NCBI GenBank assembly: GCA_963764465.1
Contig: CAVXSO010000006.1
Location: 372,001 to 436,000, forward strand
DNA: 64,000 nucleotides
From: JAJXXT01 sp963764465
GTDB taxonomy: Bacteria > Pseudomonadota > Alphaproteobacteria > Acetobacterales > Acetobacteraceae
Direction: 5' to 3'
A model generated the notes under the pieces. That model saw only the letters and a program-made list of their open reading frames with translations. It did not search any database and was not told the DNA's origin. Both the position numbers and the translations under genes were made by a program. Below are positions 49,689 to 58,066 of this stretch, piece after piece; position 1 is the first letter of the stretch, and the number at the start of each line of letters is the position of its first letter.

Positions 49689-49975
49689 TCGCAAGCCAGG
49701 CCACCCCCGATCCCGCGCGCCTGCAGGCCGCCGCCCGCGACTTCGAGGGCGTGGCACTCGGCGAGCTGTTCCAGCCGATGTTCGAAACCCTCGGCGGTTC
49801 CAGCGGTCCGTTCGACGGCGGCACCGGCGAGCGGCAATGGGAGCCCATCCTCGCCCAGCAGATCGGCCGCGCCGTCGCCGCCGCCGGCGGCCTCGGTCTC
49901 GCCGGCCCGGTGATGCAGGCGATGCTGGCAGCTCAGGAGAGAGCAACCCAGGGAAAGGGACAGGCCACGCCATGA
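49685..49975 (+). CDS. rod-binding protein (FlgJ N-terminal domain/CheL-like)
   Basis: A 96-residue flagellar protein: DFEGVALGELFQPMFETLG and GERQWEPILAQQIGRAVAAAGGLGLA match the FlgJ N-terminal rod-binding domain. It has no muramidase domain, as usual in alphaproteobacteria, where it is called CheL or FlgJ-like. It should help cap or assemble the rod. It overlaps flgI and the next gene by four bases each. Confidence 0.82.
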   Translation: MIASQATPDPARLQAAARDFEGVALGELFQPMFETLGGSSGPFDGGTGERQWEPILAQQIGRAVAAAGGLGLAGPVMQAMLAAQERATQGKGQATP

Positions 49976-50343
49976 GGCATGCATGGGAGCGGCTCGCCGC
50001 GGTGCTGGAAGCGGAGAACGACGCGCTCGAGCGCCTCGACCTCGCCCGCGCCGCGGGTATGCTCGCGGCAAAACAGGCGGCACTGGAAGCGATCGCGGAC
50101 GCGCCGCCGCCGGAACAATCCCGTCTCGCCGCCGTGGCCGGGCTCGCGCGCGCCAACCAGCGCCTGCTGGAACACGCCATCGCCATCCAGGCGCGCGTGC
50201 TCGCCCTGGTCGCGGAGGCCGCGCGGTCGGCCATGGCGAGCGGGGCGCCCGCGCCCCGCTACGGCGGCGCAACGACTCTCCGCCCCGGGGCGCCGATGCC
50301 GTCACGCGACGGCGCGCCGATGGTATTGCTGCGCACGGTGTGA
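49972..50343 (+). CDS. FlgN/FlbY-like flagellar protein
   Basis: A 123-residue, largely helical protein (WERLAAVLEAENDALERLDLARAAGMLAAKQAALEAI) with a disordered C-terminus. The position after flgI-cheL and the coiled-coil character fit FlbY/FlgN-type export chaperones or basal-body proteins. Sequence motifs alone are weak. It overlaps the rod-binding gene (ATGA). It ends the flagellar run; the next gene starts 13 bases on and is metabolic. Confidence 0.65.
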   Translation: MRHAWERLAAVLEAENDALERLDLARAAGMLAAKQAALEAIADAPPPEQSRLAAVAGLARANQRLLEHAIAIQARVLALVAEAARSAMASGAPAPRYGGATTLRPGAPMPSRDGAPMVLLRTV

Positions 50344-50356
50344 CAAAACACGCCGC

Positions 50357-51088
50357 GTGCTGGACGCGGCATTTCCCGACGCGGCTCTCTGGCGACGTCT
50401 TCTCTCCGGCGAGGCCGGTGGCGAGGCGGCGCCGCTCTACGCGCCCATGCTGGCGGCGCGCGAAGCCGATGCCGCGCATGTGAGCGCGCATCTCGCGCAG
50501 ACGCTGGACGGGCGCATCGCCACCGCGCAGCGCGCCTCCTTCTGGATCTCCGGTGAAGAGGACGTGCTGCACACGCACCGCCTGCGCGCCCTGGCCCAGG
50601 CCGTCGTGGTCGGCGCCGGCACCATCGCGGCGGACGATCCGCAGCTCACGGTCCGCGACTGCGAAGGCGAGAACCCGGTGCGCGTGGTGCTGGACGGCCG
50701 ACGTACGCTGCATGACCGCTACCGCGTCTTCGTGGACGGGCCGAGCACGCTCCTGCTGACATCGGCAGCCTCCGCCCCGCGCCACGGCGCCGCGGAGGTC
50801 GTCCCGATGCCGGAAGGTTTCCGCCCGCGCGACATCCTCGCCGCCCTCGCCGCGCGCGGCCTCAGACGCGTCTTCGTCGAAGGTGGCGGCCGCACCGTCT
50901 CCAGCTTCCTCGCCGACGGCGTGCTGAACCGCCTGCACGTCGCCCTCGCGCCGCTGCTGCTCGGCCACGGCGTGCCCGCCTTCACCCTGCCCCCGGTTGC
51001 CCGGCCCGATGATGGCCAGCGCATCGAATGGACGGTCCATCGCCTCGGCCGCGACCTTCTGCTCGACATCCCTCTGCGCGCCGCATGA
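50357..51088 (+). CDS. RibD C-terminal/dihydrofolate-reductase-like NADPH reductase
   Basis: A 243-residue reductase of the RibD C-terminal fold, without the deaminase domain. It has AHLAQTLDGRIATAQRASFWISGEEDVLHTHRLRALAQAVVVGAGTIAADDPQLTVR and later FVEGGGRTVSSFLADGVLNRLHVALAPLLLG, both family signatures. A ~45-residue N-terminal extension precedes the fold. The start is a GTG. In riboflavin synthesis this fold reduces a ribosyl side chain; stand-alone versions act on related pterin or pyrimidine compounds. First gene of the pterin-like run; it overlaps the next by four bases. Confidence 0.82.
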   Translation: MLDAAFPDAALWRRLLSGEAGGEAAPLYAPMLAAREADAAHVSAHLAQTLDGRIATAQRASFWISGEEDVLHTHRLRALAQAVVVGAGTIAADDPQLTVRDCEGENPVRVVLDGRRTLHDRYRVFVDGPSTLLLTSAASAPRHGAAEVVPMPEGFRPRDILAALAARGLRRVFVEGGGRTVSSFLADGVLNRLHVALAPLLLGHGVPAFTLPPVARPDDGQRIEWTVHRLGRDLLLDIPLRAA

Positions 51089-52020
51089 AGGCCCGCGCGC
51101 TCTGGACCGTCGCCCCCGGGCGATGCGAACTGCGCGGCGAAACGCTGGGCACGGACGGCGTCCTGGTTCGCACCATCGCGAGCGGCATCTCGCGTGGCAC
51201 CGAGGCACTCGTCCTCGCCGGCCGCGTCCCCCCGAGCCAATACCAGGCGATGCGCGCACCGCTGATGGCGGGCGAGTTCCCCTTCCCCGTGAAATACGGC
51301 TACAGCGCCGCCGGCCGCGACGAGAGCGGGCGCCGCGTCTTCGTCCTGCACCCGCACCAGGATTTCTTCCGCGCCCCCGCTTCGATGTGCGTGCCCATCC
51401 CCGACAGCGTGCCGGACCACCGCGCCGTCCTCGCCGCGAACATGGAAACCGCGCTCAACATCGTCTGGGACGCGCAACCCATCGCCGGGGAGCGCATCCT
51501 CGTCGTCGGCGCCGGCGTCGTCGGGCTCCTCGCGGCCTCGCTCCTCGCGCGCCATCCTGCCTGCCGCGTCACCGTGACCGACATTGATCCCGCGCGCGAA
51601 GCGGCGGCCCTCGCCATGGGTGTCGATTTCGTCGCGCCGGCGCGCGCGCCGGCGGAGCAGGAGCTGATCGTCCACGCCTCAGGCACCGAGGCGGGCCTGC
51701 GCACCGCGCTCGCCGCCGCGACGAACGAGGCACGCATCGTCGAGGCCAGTTGGTTCGGCGCCGCCGCCCCCGCGCTGCCGCTCGGCGAGGCCTTCCACGC
51801 GCGGCGTCTGCGGCTGATTTCCTCGCAGGTCGGCCAGGTCGGCGGACCCATGCGCGGACGGCGCACCACCCGCGACCGTCTGGCGCTTGCGCTGGACCTG
51901 CTTGCAGAGCCCTCCTACGACCTGCTGCTGGAGCGGCCAACGCGTTTCGCCGACCTGCCGGAGGCGATGCCGAGGCTGCTGGCCGGCGGGCTTTGCCATG
52001 TCGTCACCTACGAGCCATGA
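51085..52020 (+). CDS. MDR-superfamily dehydrogenase (zinc-type alcohol dehydrogenase-like)
   Basis: A 311-residue medium-chain dehydrogenase/reductase. The N-terminal domain has RTIASGISRGTEALVLAGRVP, similar to BchC-like proteins. The Rossmann turn is VVGAGVVGLLAASLLA. Cysteine and histidine zinc ligands of classical ADH are not evident, so a hydride transfer not requiring zinc is likely. The start overlaps the reductase stop. Its substrate is probably an intermediate shared with the neighbouring PTPS-like and reductase enzymes (inferred). Confidence 0.8.
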   Translation: MKARALWTVAPGRCELRGETLGTDGVLVRTIASGISRGTEALVLAGRVPPSQYQAMRAPLMAGEFPFPVKYGYSAAGRDESGRRVFVLHPHQDFFRAPASMCVPIPDSVPDHRAVLAANMETALNIVWDAQPIAGERILVVGAGVVGLLAASLLARHPACRVTVTDIDPAREAAALAMGVDFVAPARAPAEQELIVHASGTEAGLRTALAAATNEARIVEASWFGAAAPALPLGEAFHARRLRLISSQVGQVGGPMRGRRTTRDRLALALDLLAEPSYDLLLERPTRFADLPEAMPRLLAGGLCHVVTYEP

Positions 52021-52059
52021 ACGACGCGGGCGAGGACGGAGCCGAACGAGGGAGGGTGA

Positions 52060-52458
52060 ATGTTCAGCGTCACCGTGGCCGACCACACGATGATCGCGCA
52101 CAGTTTCCAGGGCGCCGTGTTCGGCCCTGCGCAACGCCTGCACGGCGCCACCTACGTCGTGGAGGCGGAGATGCGCGGCCCGGCGCTCGATGACGATGGC
52201 ATCCTGGTCGATATCGGCGCCGCGCGCGCGCTGCTGCGCGACATCCTCGCCGGCCTCGACTACCGCAACCTCGACGACGAGCCGGCGTTTCGGGGGCGGA
52301 ACACCACGACCGAGGCGTTGGCAAGGCATCTGCACGAACAGCTCGCCGCCCGCTGCCGCGAGGGCGCGCTGGGCCCCGGCGGCCAACGCCTCGCAAGCCT
52401 GCGCATGACACTGCGCGAAAGCCCGGTGGCCTGGGCCGCCTACGAAGGAGCGATCTGA
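52060..52458 (+). CDS. divergent 6-pyruvoyl-tetrahydropterin synthase/QueD-like protein
   Basis: A 132-residue protein of the PTPS/QueD fold. H14 (MIAH) and H28 correspond to zinc ligands. The third ligand of the usual HGH is A30, the catalytic cysteine position is A24 (GPAQRLHG), and the LDH histidine is Y68 in LDYRNLDDEPAF. E120 near the end is kept. The fold is therefore clear but the standard active site is largely lost. It begins 39 bases after the dehydrogenase and overlaps the glycosyltransferase by one base. Confidence 0.75.
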   Translation: MFSVTVADHTMIAHSFQGAVFGPAQRLHGATYVVEAEMRGPALDDDGILVDIGAARALLRDILAGLDYRNLDDEPAFRGRNTTTEALARHLHEQLAARCREGALGPGGQRLASLRMTLRESPVAWAAYEGAI

Positions 52459-53489
52459 TGCACGTGGTCTTCGCTGTCCCCGGATCCCTCGACGACGTCT
52501 CTGGCGGCTATGCCTACGACCGACGAATTATCGCCGGTCTGCGCGACGCGGGCCACAGCGTGGAGGTGGCCTCCCTCGCCGGCCGCCATCCGCTGCCGGA
52601 CGACGCGGCGCTCGCCGCCGCGAGCGCGCTCCTCGCGCGCACGGATCGCTCGGCACGCCTGGTGATCGACGGGCTCGGCCTGCCCGCCTTCGCGCCGCAT
52701 AGCGAGGATCTCGTCGCCCGCCGCGCCGTCGCCCTGATCCATCACCCGACGGCGCTCGAGACCGGCGCGCCACCGGACGAGCGCGAGGCCCTGCGCGCGA
52801 TCGAGCGCGGCATGCTGCCGCGCCTCGCACGCATCGTCACCAGCAGCGACGCGACGGCGAAACGTCTCGCCGAGGAATTTGCCGCGGACGCCTCGCGCAT
52901 CGCGAGCGTGCCTCCCGGCGTCGATCCGGCGTCGCGCAGCCACGGTTCCGGGCGCATCACCTGCTGCCTGCTCTCCGTCGGCAACATCACCATGCGCAAG
53001 GGCCACGACGTGCTGCTCAAGGCGCTGAGCCGGCTCAAGGACCTCGACTGGCAGCTCACCATCGCCGGCAGCGAGCGCGAAGCCGGCCAACTCGCCCAGC
53101 TCAGGCGCATCGCGGAGAAAGCCGGCATCGGGCGCCGCGTGGTCTTCGCCGGCGCCGTCGTGGACGAGGCACTGGAGGCATTGTGGGACACGTCGGACGT
53201 GTTCGCGCTCGCCACGCGCTACGAGGGCTACGGCATGGCGATCGCGGAGGCGCTGCGCCACGGATTGCCCGTGGTGACGACCGACGCCGCGCCCGCCGCC
53301 GCGCTGGTTTCCGCGGACGCGGGCACGGTCAGCCCCGCGGACGATTCGGACATGCTCTCGCGCTGCCTGCGCCGCGTCATCGCCGACGTGCCGCTGCGTC
53401 GCTCGATGGCCGACGCCGCCTGGAAGATCGGCCAGACCATCGGCGGCTGGCACACCCAGGCCGAGGCCTTCGCCTCCGCCATCGCATGA
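52458..53489 (+). CDS. GT4 family glycosyltransferase
   Basis: A 343-residue retaining GT-B enzyme. It has the glycine loop near the N-terminus (LDDVSGGYAYDRRIIAGL), LSVGNITMRKGHDVLLKAL and the E-x7-E motif in YEGYGMAIAEAL with GLPVVTTD. A nucleotide-sugar donor is expected. No membrane segment is seen. It overlaps the PTPS-like gene and otnK, so it was probably recruited to the same transcript. Transfer of a sugar to a pterin- or flavin-like acceptor is inferred. Confidence 0.85.
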   Translation: MHVVFAVPGSLDDVSGGYAYDRRIIAGLRDAGHSVEVASLAGRHPLPDDAALAAASALLARTDRSARLVIDGLGLPAFAPHSEDLVARRAVALIHHPTALETGAPPDEREALRAIERGMLPRLARIVTSSDATAKRLAEEFAADASRIASVPPGVDPASRSHGSGRITCCLLSVGNITMRKGHDVLLKALSRLKDLDWQLTIAGSEREAGQLAQLRRIAEKAGIGRRVVFAGAVVDEALEALWDTSDVFALATRYEGYGMAIAEALRHGLPVVTTDAAPAAALVSADAGTVSPADDSDMLSRCLRRVIADVPLRRSMADAAWKIGQTIGGWHTQAEAFASAIA

Positions 53490-54754
53490 CCAAACCGCTC
53501 ATCGGCATCGTCGCCGACGACTTTACCGGCGCGACCGACATCGCCGCGATGCTCGCTGCGCGCGGCATGCGTACCGTGCAGACGATCGGTGTGCCGGCGC
53601 CAGGCCAGACCGTCGAGGCGGACGCCATCGTCGTCGCGCTCAAGTCACGCACGGCGCCGGTCGCGGATGCGGTCGCGCAAAGCCGCGCGGCCCTCGCCTG
53701 GCTGCGCGAAGCGGGCTGCAGGCAGTTCTTCTTCAAGTACTGTTCCACGTTCGACAGCACGGACGCTGGCAATATCGGCCCGGTCGCGGAAGCGCTCCTC
53801 GCTGATCTCGGCGCCGGCTTCGCGCTCGCCTGCCCCGCCTTCCCCGCCAACAACCGCAGCGTCTATGCGGGGCATCTCTTCGTCGGCACCAAATTGTTGA
53901 ACGAGAGCGGCATGGAGAATCATCCGCTCACGCCGATGAAGGATGCCGATCTCGTGCGCGTGCTCGGCCGCCAGACCACCGCGCCCGTCGGCCTCGTTCC
54001 GTTCATGACCGTGCGCCAGGGTGCGACCGCCATCCGCGACGCGATGACGCGCCTTGCTGAACAGGGGCGCCGCTTCGCCATCGTGGACGCAGTCGGCAAC
54101 GAGGATCTGATGGCGATCGGCGAGGCCGCAGCAGCCCATGCGCTCATCACCGGCGGCTCCGGCGTCGCCATGGGCCTGCCCGGGAATTTCCGCCGCGCCG
54201 GAATGCTCCCGCCGCGCCAGGACGCGATGGACCTGCCGCCCGTCACCGGCAACGCCGCCGTGCTCGCCGGCTCGTGCTCGCGCGCGACGCTGATGCAGGT
54301 GGGCCACGCGCGATCCCTGTTCCCGGTCTTCGAGATCGATCCGCTGGCGAACCCGAACGAGGAAGCGATGGCAAGCGCCGCACTCGCCTGGGCGCGCCCG
54401 CTGCTTGGCGAGCGCCCCGTGGTCATCGCCGCTTCCGCTCCGCCGGAGCGCGTCACGGCGATCCAGCAGGCGCTCGGCCGCGACGAAGCCGGCGCCCTGA
54501 TCGAACGCACGCTCGCGCGCATCGCCGAGGGTCTGGTCGCATCCGGCGTGCGCCGCCTCGTCGTCGCCGGTGGCGAGACGTCCGGCGCCGTGGTCTCGCG
54601 CCTCGGTGCCACGCGCCTGCGCATCGGCCACGAGATCGCGCCCGGCGTGCCCTGGACATTGGCCGAGGGCTCAGGCCCCGCCCTGAAACTGGCGTTGAAG
54701 TCGGGCAATTTCGGCGGCCCCGCGTTCTTCGCCGAAGCCTTTGAAACCGCATGA
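53486..54754 (+). CDS. otnK: 3-oxo-tetronate kinase (OtnK, four-carbon acid sugar kinase)
   Basis: A 422-residue kinase of the DUF1537 family. The N-terminus GIVADDFTGATDIAAMLA is diagnostic. FKYCSTFDST, GGSGVAMGLP and AGGETSGAVVSRLG near the end form the nucleotide site. OtnK phosphorylates 3-oxo-tetronate in D-erythronate/L-threonate breakdown. It overlaps both neighbours by four bases. The paired aldolase gene follows. Confidence 0.9.
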   Translation: MTKPLIGIVADDFTGATDIAAMLAARGMRTVQTIGVPAPGQTVEADAIVVALKSRTAPVADAVAQSRAALAWLREAGCRQFFFKYCSTFDSTDAGNIGPVAEALLADLGAGFALACPAFPANNRSVYAGHLFVGTKLLNESGMENHPLTPMKDADLVRVLGRQTTAPVGLVPFMTVRQGATAIRDAMTRLAEQGRRFAIVDAVGNEDLMAIGEAAAAHALITGGSGVAMGLPGNFRRAGMLPPRQDAMDLPPVTGNAAVLAGSCSRATLMQVGHARSLFPVFEIDPLANPNEEAMASAALAWARPLLGERPVVIAASAPPERVTAIQQALGRDEAGALIERTLARIAEGLVASGVRRLVVAGGETSGAVVSRLGATRLRIGHEIAPGVPWTLAEGSGPALKLALKSGNFGGPAFFAEAFETA

Positions 54755-55383
54755 ACGAGGCAGCGCTGCGCGACGCGATCACTGAGGCTGGGCACAGCCT
54801 CTTCGCCCGCGGCTACGCTGTCGGCACCGCCGGCAACATCAGCGCGCGGCTCGAGGACGGCTACCTCATCACGCCCACCAACGCATCGCTCGGCATGCTG
54901 GACCCCACGCGCATCGCGAAGCTCGATGCCGGCTACCGCCACGTCGGCGGCGACAAGCCCTCGAAGGAAGTCTTCATGCACCGCGCCTTTTACCAGTCGC
55001 GGCCGCAGGCGGGGGCGGTCGTGCATCTTCATTCCACCATGGCAACCGCCATCGCCTGCCTCGCGCAACCAGGTGAGCGCCAGCCCATCCCGCCGCTCAC
55101 GCCCTATTTCGTCATGCGCATCGGCCGCGCGCTGCCGGTCGTCGCCTATTTCCGTCCTGGCGACCCGGCGATGGAACCCGCCATCGCCGCCGCGGCCGCC
55201 GGCGCCAGCGCGGTGCTGCTCGCCAACCATGGCCCGGTCGTTTCCGCGGCCACGCTGCGCGACGCCGTCGCCGCGGCCGAGGAACTGGAGGAGGCGGCGA
55301 AGCTCACACTGCTGCTGCGCGGCGCCGGCGCGCGCGCGCTCACGCCCGCCCAGGTCGACGATCTGCTGAAAACCTTCGGCTGA
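54751..55383 (+). CDS. otnC: 3-oxo-tetronate 4-phosphate decarboxylase (OtnC, class II aldolase)
   Basis: A 210-residue class II aldolase/adducin-family enzyme. Zinc histidines are in VVHLHSTMA and ANHGPV; AVGTAGNISARLEDGYLITP is the family opening and SKEVFMHRAFY holds the catalytic acid region. With OtnK it would yield dihydroxyacetone phosphate and CO2 from 3-oxo-tetronate. The isomerase OtnI and dehydrogenase LtnD could be the Hyi and GlxR-like proteins near 28 kb. Confidence 0.88.
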   Translation: MNEAALRDAITEAGHSLFARGYAVGTAGNISARLEDGYLITPTNASLGMLDPTRIAKLDAGYRHVGGDKPSKEVFMHRAFYQSRPQAGAVVHLHSTMATAIACLAQPGERQPIPPLTPYFVMRIGRALPVVAYFRPGDPAMEPAIAAAAAGASAVLLANHGPVVSAATLRDAVAAAEELEEAAKLTLLLRGAGARALTPAQVDDLLKTFG

Positions 55384-55404
55384 CGCCGGACAAGCGCGGG
55401 GCTT

Positions 55405-55438
55405 AAAGAAAAGCGGGCGCCCCCGAGGGAGCGCCCGC
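55405..55438 (-). terminator. Rho-independent terminator after the histone-like gene
   Basis: GCGGGCGC and GCGCCCGC form an 8-bp stem around a ten-base loop. On the minus strand it is followed by TTTTCTTT. It ends the histone-H1-like transcript and lies between the two convergent genes, so it may also stop the otnC transcript. Confidence 0.75.
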
Positions 55439-55462
55439 CATGCGTTCTGCCGAAGACCCGTA

Positions 55463-55867
55463 TCAGGCCATCGGCGCCGCGGCCGGAGCCGCAGCCTTCT
55501 TCGTCGCGCGCTTCGCGGGCGCCTTCTTCGCGGCGGGCTTCTTCGCAGCGGCCTTCTTCGGCGCGGCCTTCTTCGCAGCGGGCTTCTTCACCGCAGCCTT
55601 CTTCGGGGCGGCGGCCTTCTTCGCGGCGGGCTTCTTCGCCGCTGCCTTCTTCGCGGCGGGCTTCTTCGCCGCGGCCTTCTTCGCGGCGGGCTTCTTCGCC
55701 GCTGCCTTCTTCGCCGGGGCCTTGGCGACCGCGAGCTTCGCGGCCTTCTTCGCCGGCTTCTTCGCCGCGGCCTTCTTGGCAGGGGCCTTCTTCGCAGCCG
55801 CCTTCTTGGGGGCTGCCTTCATCGCGAGCAGCGCGGGGCCGCTCAGGGTCTCTTCGTCCTTGGACAC
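55463..55867 (-). CDS. histone H1-like Lys/Ala/Pro-rich protein
   Basis: A 134-residue, highly basic protein made almost wholly of AAKKPAAKK-type repeats after a short unique start (MSKDEETLSGPALLAMK). It resembles bacterial histone H1-like/AlgP-type DNA-binding tails and probably condenses DNA or binds polyphosphate. The start is a GTG with AAGGAG upstream. Repeats make the length unstable across strains. A strong terminator follows. Confidence 0.85.
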   Translation of the reverse strand: MSKDEETLSGPALLAMKAAPKKAAAKKAPAKKAAAKKPAKKAAKLAVAKAPAKKAAAKKPAAKKAAAKKPAAKKAAAKKPAAKKAAAPKKAAVKKPAAKKAAPKKAAAKKPAAKKAPAKRATKKAAAPAAAPMA

Positions 55868-56450
55868 GTCAGTGGACTCCTTGTGGTGTGCCGTGATGAT
55901 GAGGGCCGGCGGAAGTTACGGACCCAGTCGCGAGCGGCAGCGCGTCGCGGCTTGGACCGCGGACCGGAGAGGTCGCCCGGATGACGACGCGTCGTTCACG
56001 ACGCCCCGTCAGGCGAACCGTTTCGGTCCGGCGTGCACCGGGTGCTCCCACCTTCGCAACGATGCGTTTCGCAACGATGCGGTGTGCTGCAACCGGCTGG
56101 CGGCGGGCAAAGCTCTCTCCGGTGCTGACCAGCGTTGCACTGCGCTCGATCCGGACAAGACTGCGGCCCATCGACCGTACCTTCCCTGTCGCACGCAACC
56201 CTGCCGGAATACTCGCAACGCAAAACGAAATTGACGCGATGCGAATCGGATCGGGCTGCGCTGTTGCCGCTATCCGCCTATCGCGGCGCGCGTGTCAACG
56301 AAAACACGCACCGCACGTGCATCCAGGGAAAAAATTTTCACGGCGCTTCGCCGATGCAACACCGCGGCAGCATCTCTCCACGCCGCCGCGGTGCCGTCTC
56401 CATCCAGAATTTCCTTGTCGACGTCAAGAGAATTCTGGACGCATGCGCAA
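55868..56450. other. long intergenic region upstream of the histone-like gene
   Basis: About 580 bases with lower GC than the flanks and no supported gene; short open frames on both strands lack ribosome sites and family motifs. A 14-base direct repeat (TTCGCAACGATGCG at 56053 and again at 56068) is the only structure seen. It must hold the promoter of the histone-like gene. Confidence 0.5.
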
Positions 56451-57950
56451 TCAGAAAAGTCCGGGGCGGCCTTTCGCGAGCTTTGCCGCCGGTATGGCGA
56501 CATTGAGGCCGCCAAGCGCGCCCGCCGGCAGCCGCGTGAGGTCCTGCACGGTTTCGAGAAACCGATTCGCCTCGCGCGGCGCCACGATGCCATCGGTCAG
56601 CGCGTGGAATTTGGCGATGTAGTCCTCGCGCACGAAGGGCCTGGCACCCAGCGGATGCGCGTTCGCCACCGCCATCTCGTCGACGATGCGCTCGCCGTTC
56701 CTCATCGTGATCTCGAGCCGCCCTCCGAAGGCGAGCTCCTTCGGATCCTTCGCATGATAGCGCTTCGTCCACGCCGGATCCTCTGAGGTCTCGATCGTGT
56801 GCCACAGCCGCACGGTGGAAGCGCGCGTCGCGCGCTTGCGCGCATAGCTGTCGACGTGATGCCAGCGCCCGTCCTCGAGTGCCACCGCGAGGATGTACAT
56901 GATCGAGTGATCCAGCGTCTCGCGGCTGGCATTCGGGTCCATCTTCTGCGGATCGTTCGCGCCGGTGCCGATCACGTAGTGTGTATGATGCGAGGTGTGC
57001 AGGACGATTTTCTCGACCTGCCCGAGATCGGCGATCCTCTCGCGCACGCGGAACGCAAGGTCGATCAACGCCTGGCTCTGGTATTCCGCGCTGTGCTCCT
57101 TGGTAAAGCTGTCCATGATCGCGCGCTTCGCCTCGCCTGGCTCGGGCAGCGGCACGTGGTATTCCGCCTTGGGCCCATCGAGCATCCACGCGATCACGGA
57201 ATCCTCGCCTTCCCAGATCGGGCTCGGCGCGCCCTCGCCGCGCATCACGCGGTCCACCGCCTCAACCGCGAGCTTGCCCGCATGCGCCGGCGCGTAGGCT
57301 TTCCAGGAGCTGATCTCGCCCTTGCGCGACTGGCGCGTGGTGAAGCTTACATGCACCGCCTGCTGCACCGCCTGGTAGATCACCTCGGGCTTGAGGTGCA
57401 GCAGCGTGCCGATCCCCGCTGCCTGCGCCGGGCAGAGATGGCCGATGTGATCGATCTTGTGCTCGTGCAGGCAGATCGCGCGCACCAGGTTGATCTGGAT
57501 CTCGTAGCCCGTCGCGATGCCGCGAACGAGGTCGCGCCCGGAACAGCCGCGCGTCTGTGCCACCGCCAGGATCGGCGGAATGTTGTCGCCGGGATGCGAG
57601 TAGTCGGCGGCCAGAAACGTGTCGTGCATGTCGAGCTCGCGCACCGCGGTGCCGTTTGCCCACGCGGCCCATTCCGGGGTCACCGTCTTCGCCGCCGGCA
57701 CGCCGAACACGCCAGCACCGCCCTTGTGCGGCCGCGCCAGCGCCATGTCGCGCGCCGAAACCACGGGATGGCGGTTGATCGCCGCCAGCGCCACGGCGGC
57801 GTTGTCGATGATGCGGTTGACGATCATCTCCGACACGTCCTTCGGCACCGCCACACGGTCGGCGGCGACCTGCGCCACTTTCCACGCGAGCTGCTCCTCG
57901 CGCGGCAGCCGGTCCTTCGAGGGATGCACGCGGACGGTATGCAACTTCAT
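56451..57950 (-). CDS. MmgE/PrpD family protein (2-methylcitrate dehydratase-like)
   Basis: A 499-residue protein of the MmgE/PrpD family, which dehydrates 2-methylcitrate and related acids without an iron-sulfur cluster. It has NAAVALAAINRHPVVSARDMA, HDTFLAADYSHPGDNIPPILAVAQ, CPAQAAGIGTLL and FGGRLEITMRNGERI. Family members also act on cis-aconitate or itaconate-type substrates. No prpB/prpC is adjacent, so propionate catabolism is not proven. It is divergent from the amidohydrolase gene. Confidence 0.87.
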   Translation of the reverse strand: MKLHTVRVHPSKDRLPREEQLAWKVAQVAADRVAVPKDVSEMIVNRIIDNAAVALAAINRHPVVSARDMALARPHKGGAGVFGVPAAKTVTPEWAAWANGTAVRELDMHDTFLAADYSHPGDNIPPILAVAQTRGCSGRDLVRGIATGYEIQINLVRAICLHEHKIDHIGHLCPAQAAGIGTLLHLKPEVIYQAVQQAVHVSFTTRQSRKGEISSWKAYAPAHAGKLAVEAVDRVMRGEGAPSPIWEGEDSVIAWMLDGPKAEYHVPLPEPGEAKRAIMDSFTKEHSAEYQSQALIDLAFRVRERIADLGQVEKIVLHTSHHTHYVIGTGANDPQKMDPNASRETLDHSIMYILAVALEDGRWHHVDSYARKRATRASTVRLWHTIETSEDPAWTKRYHAKDPKELAFGGRLEITMRNGERIVDEMAVANAHPLGARPFVREDYIAKFHALTDGIVAPREANRFLETVQDLTRLPAGALGGLNVAIPAAKLAKGRPGLF

Positions 57951-58066
57951 GGCGGATCCTCCGGTTCGTGGGCGTGACGACGGTCACGCGCTTGCCTAGG
58001 GTTGCTTAGATGCGCTCCCGATGGGGAGCAAGACAGGACGGGAGCACGACGGGATGCGGAGGAACG

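Noticed and set aside
55463..55867. Satellite or non-coding repeat
   Set aside because: The repeats keep one frame, have a ribosome site and a terminator, and match the known Lys/Ala/Pro-rich protein type.
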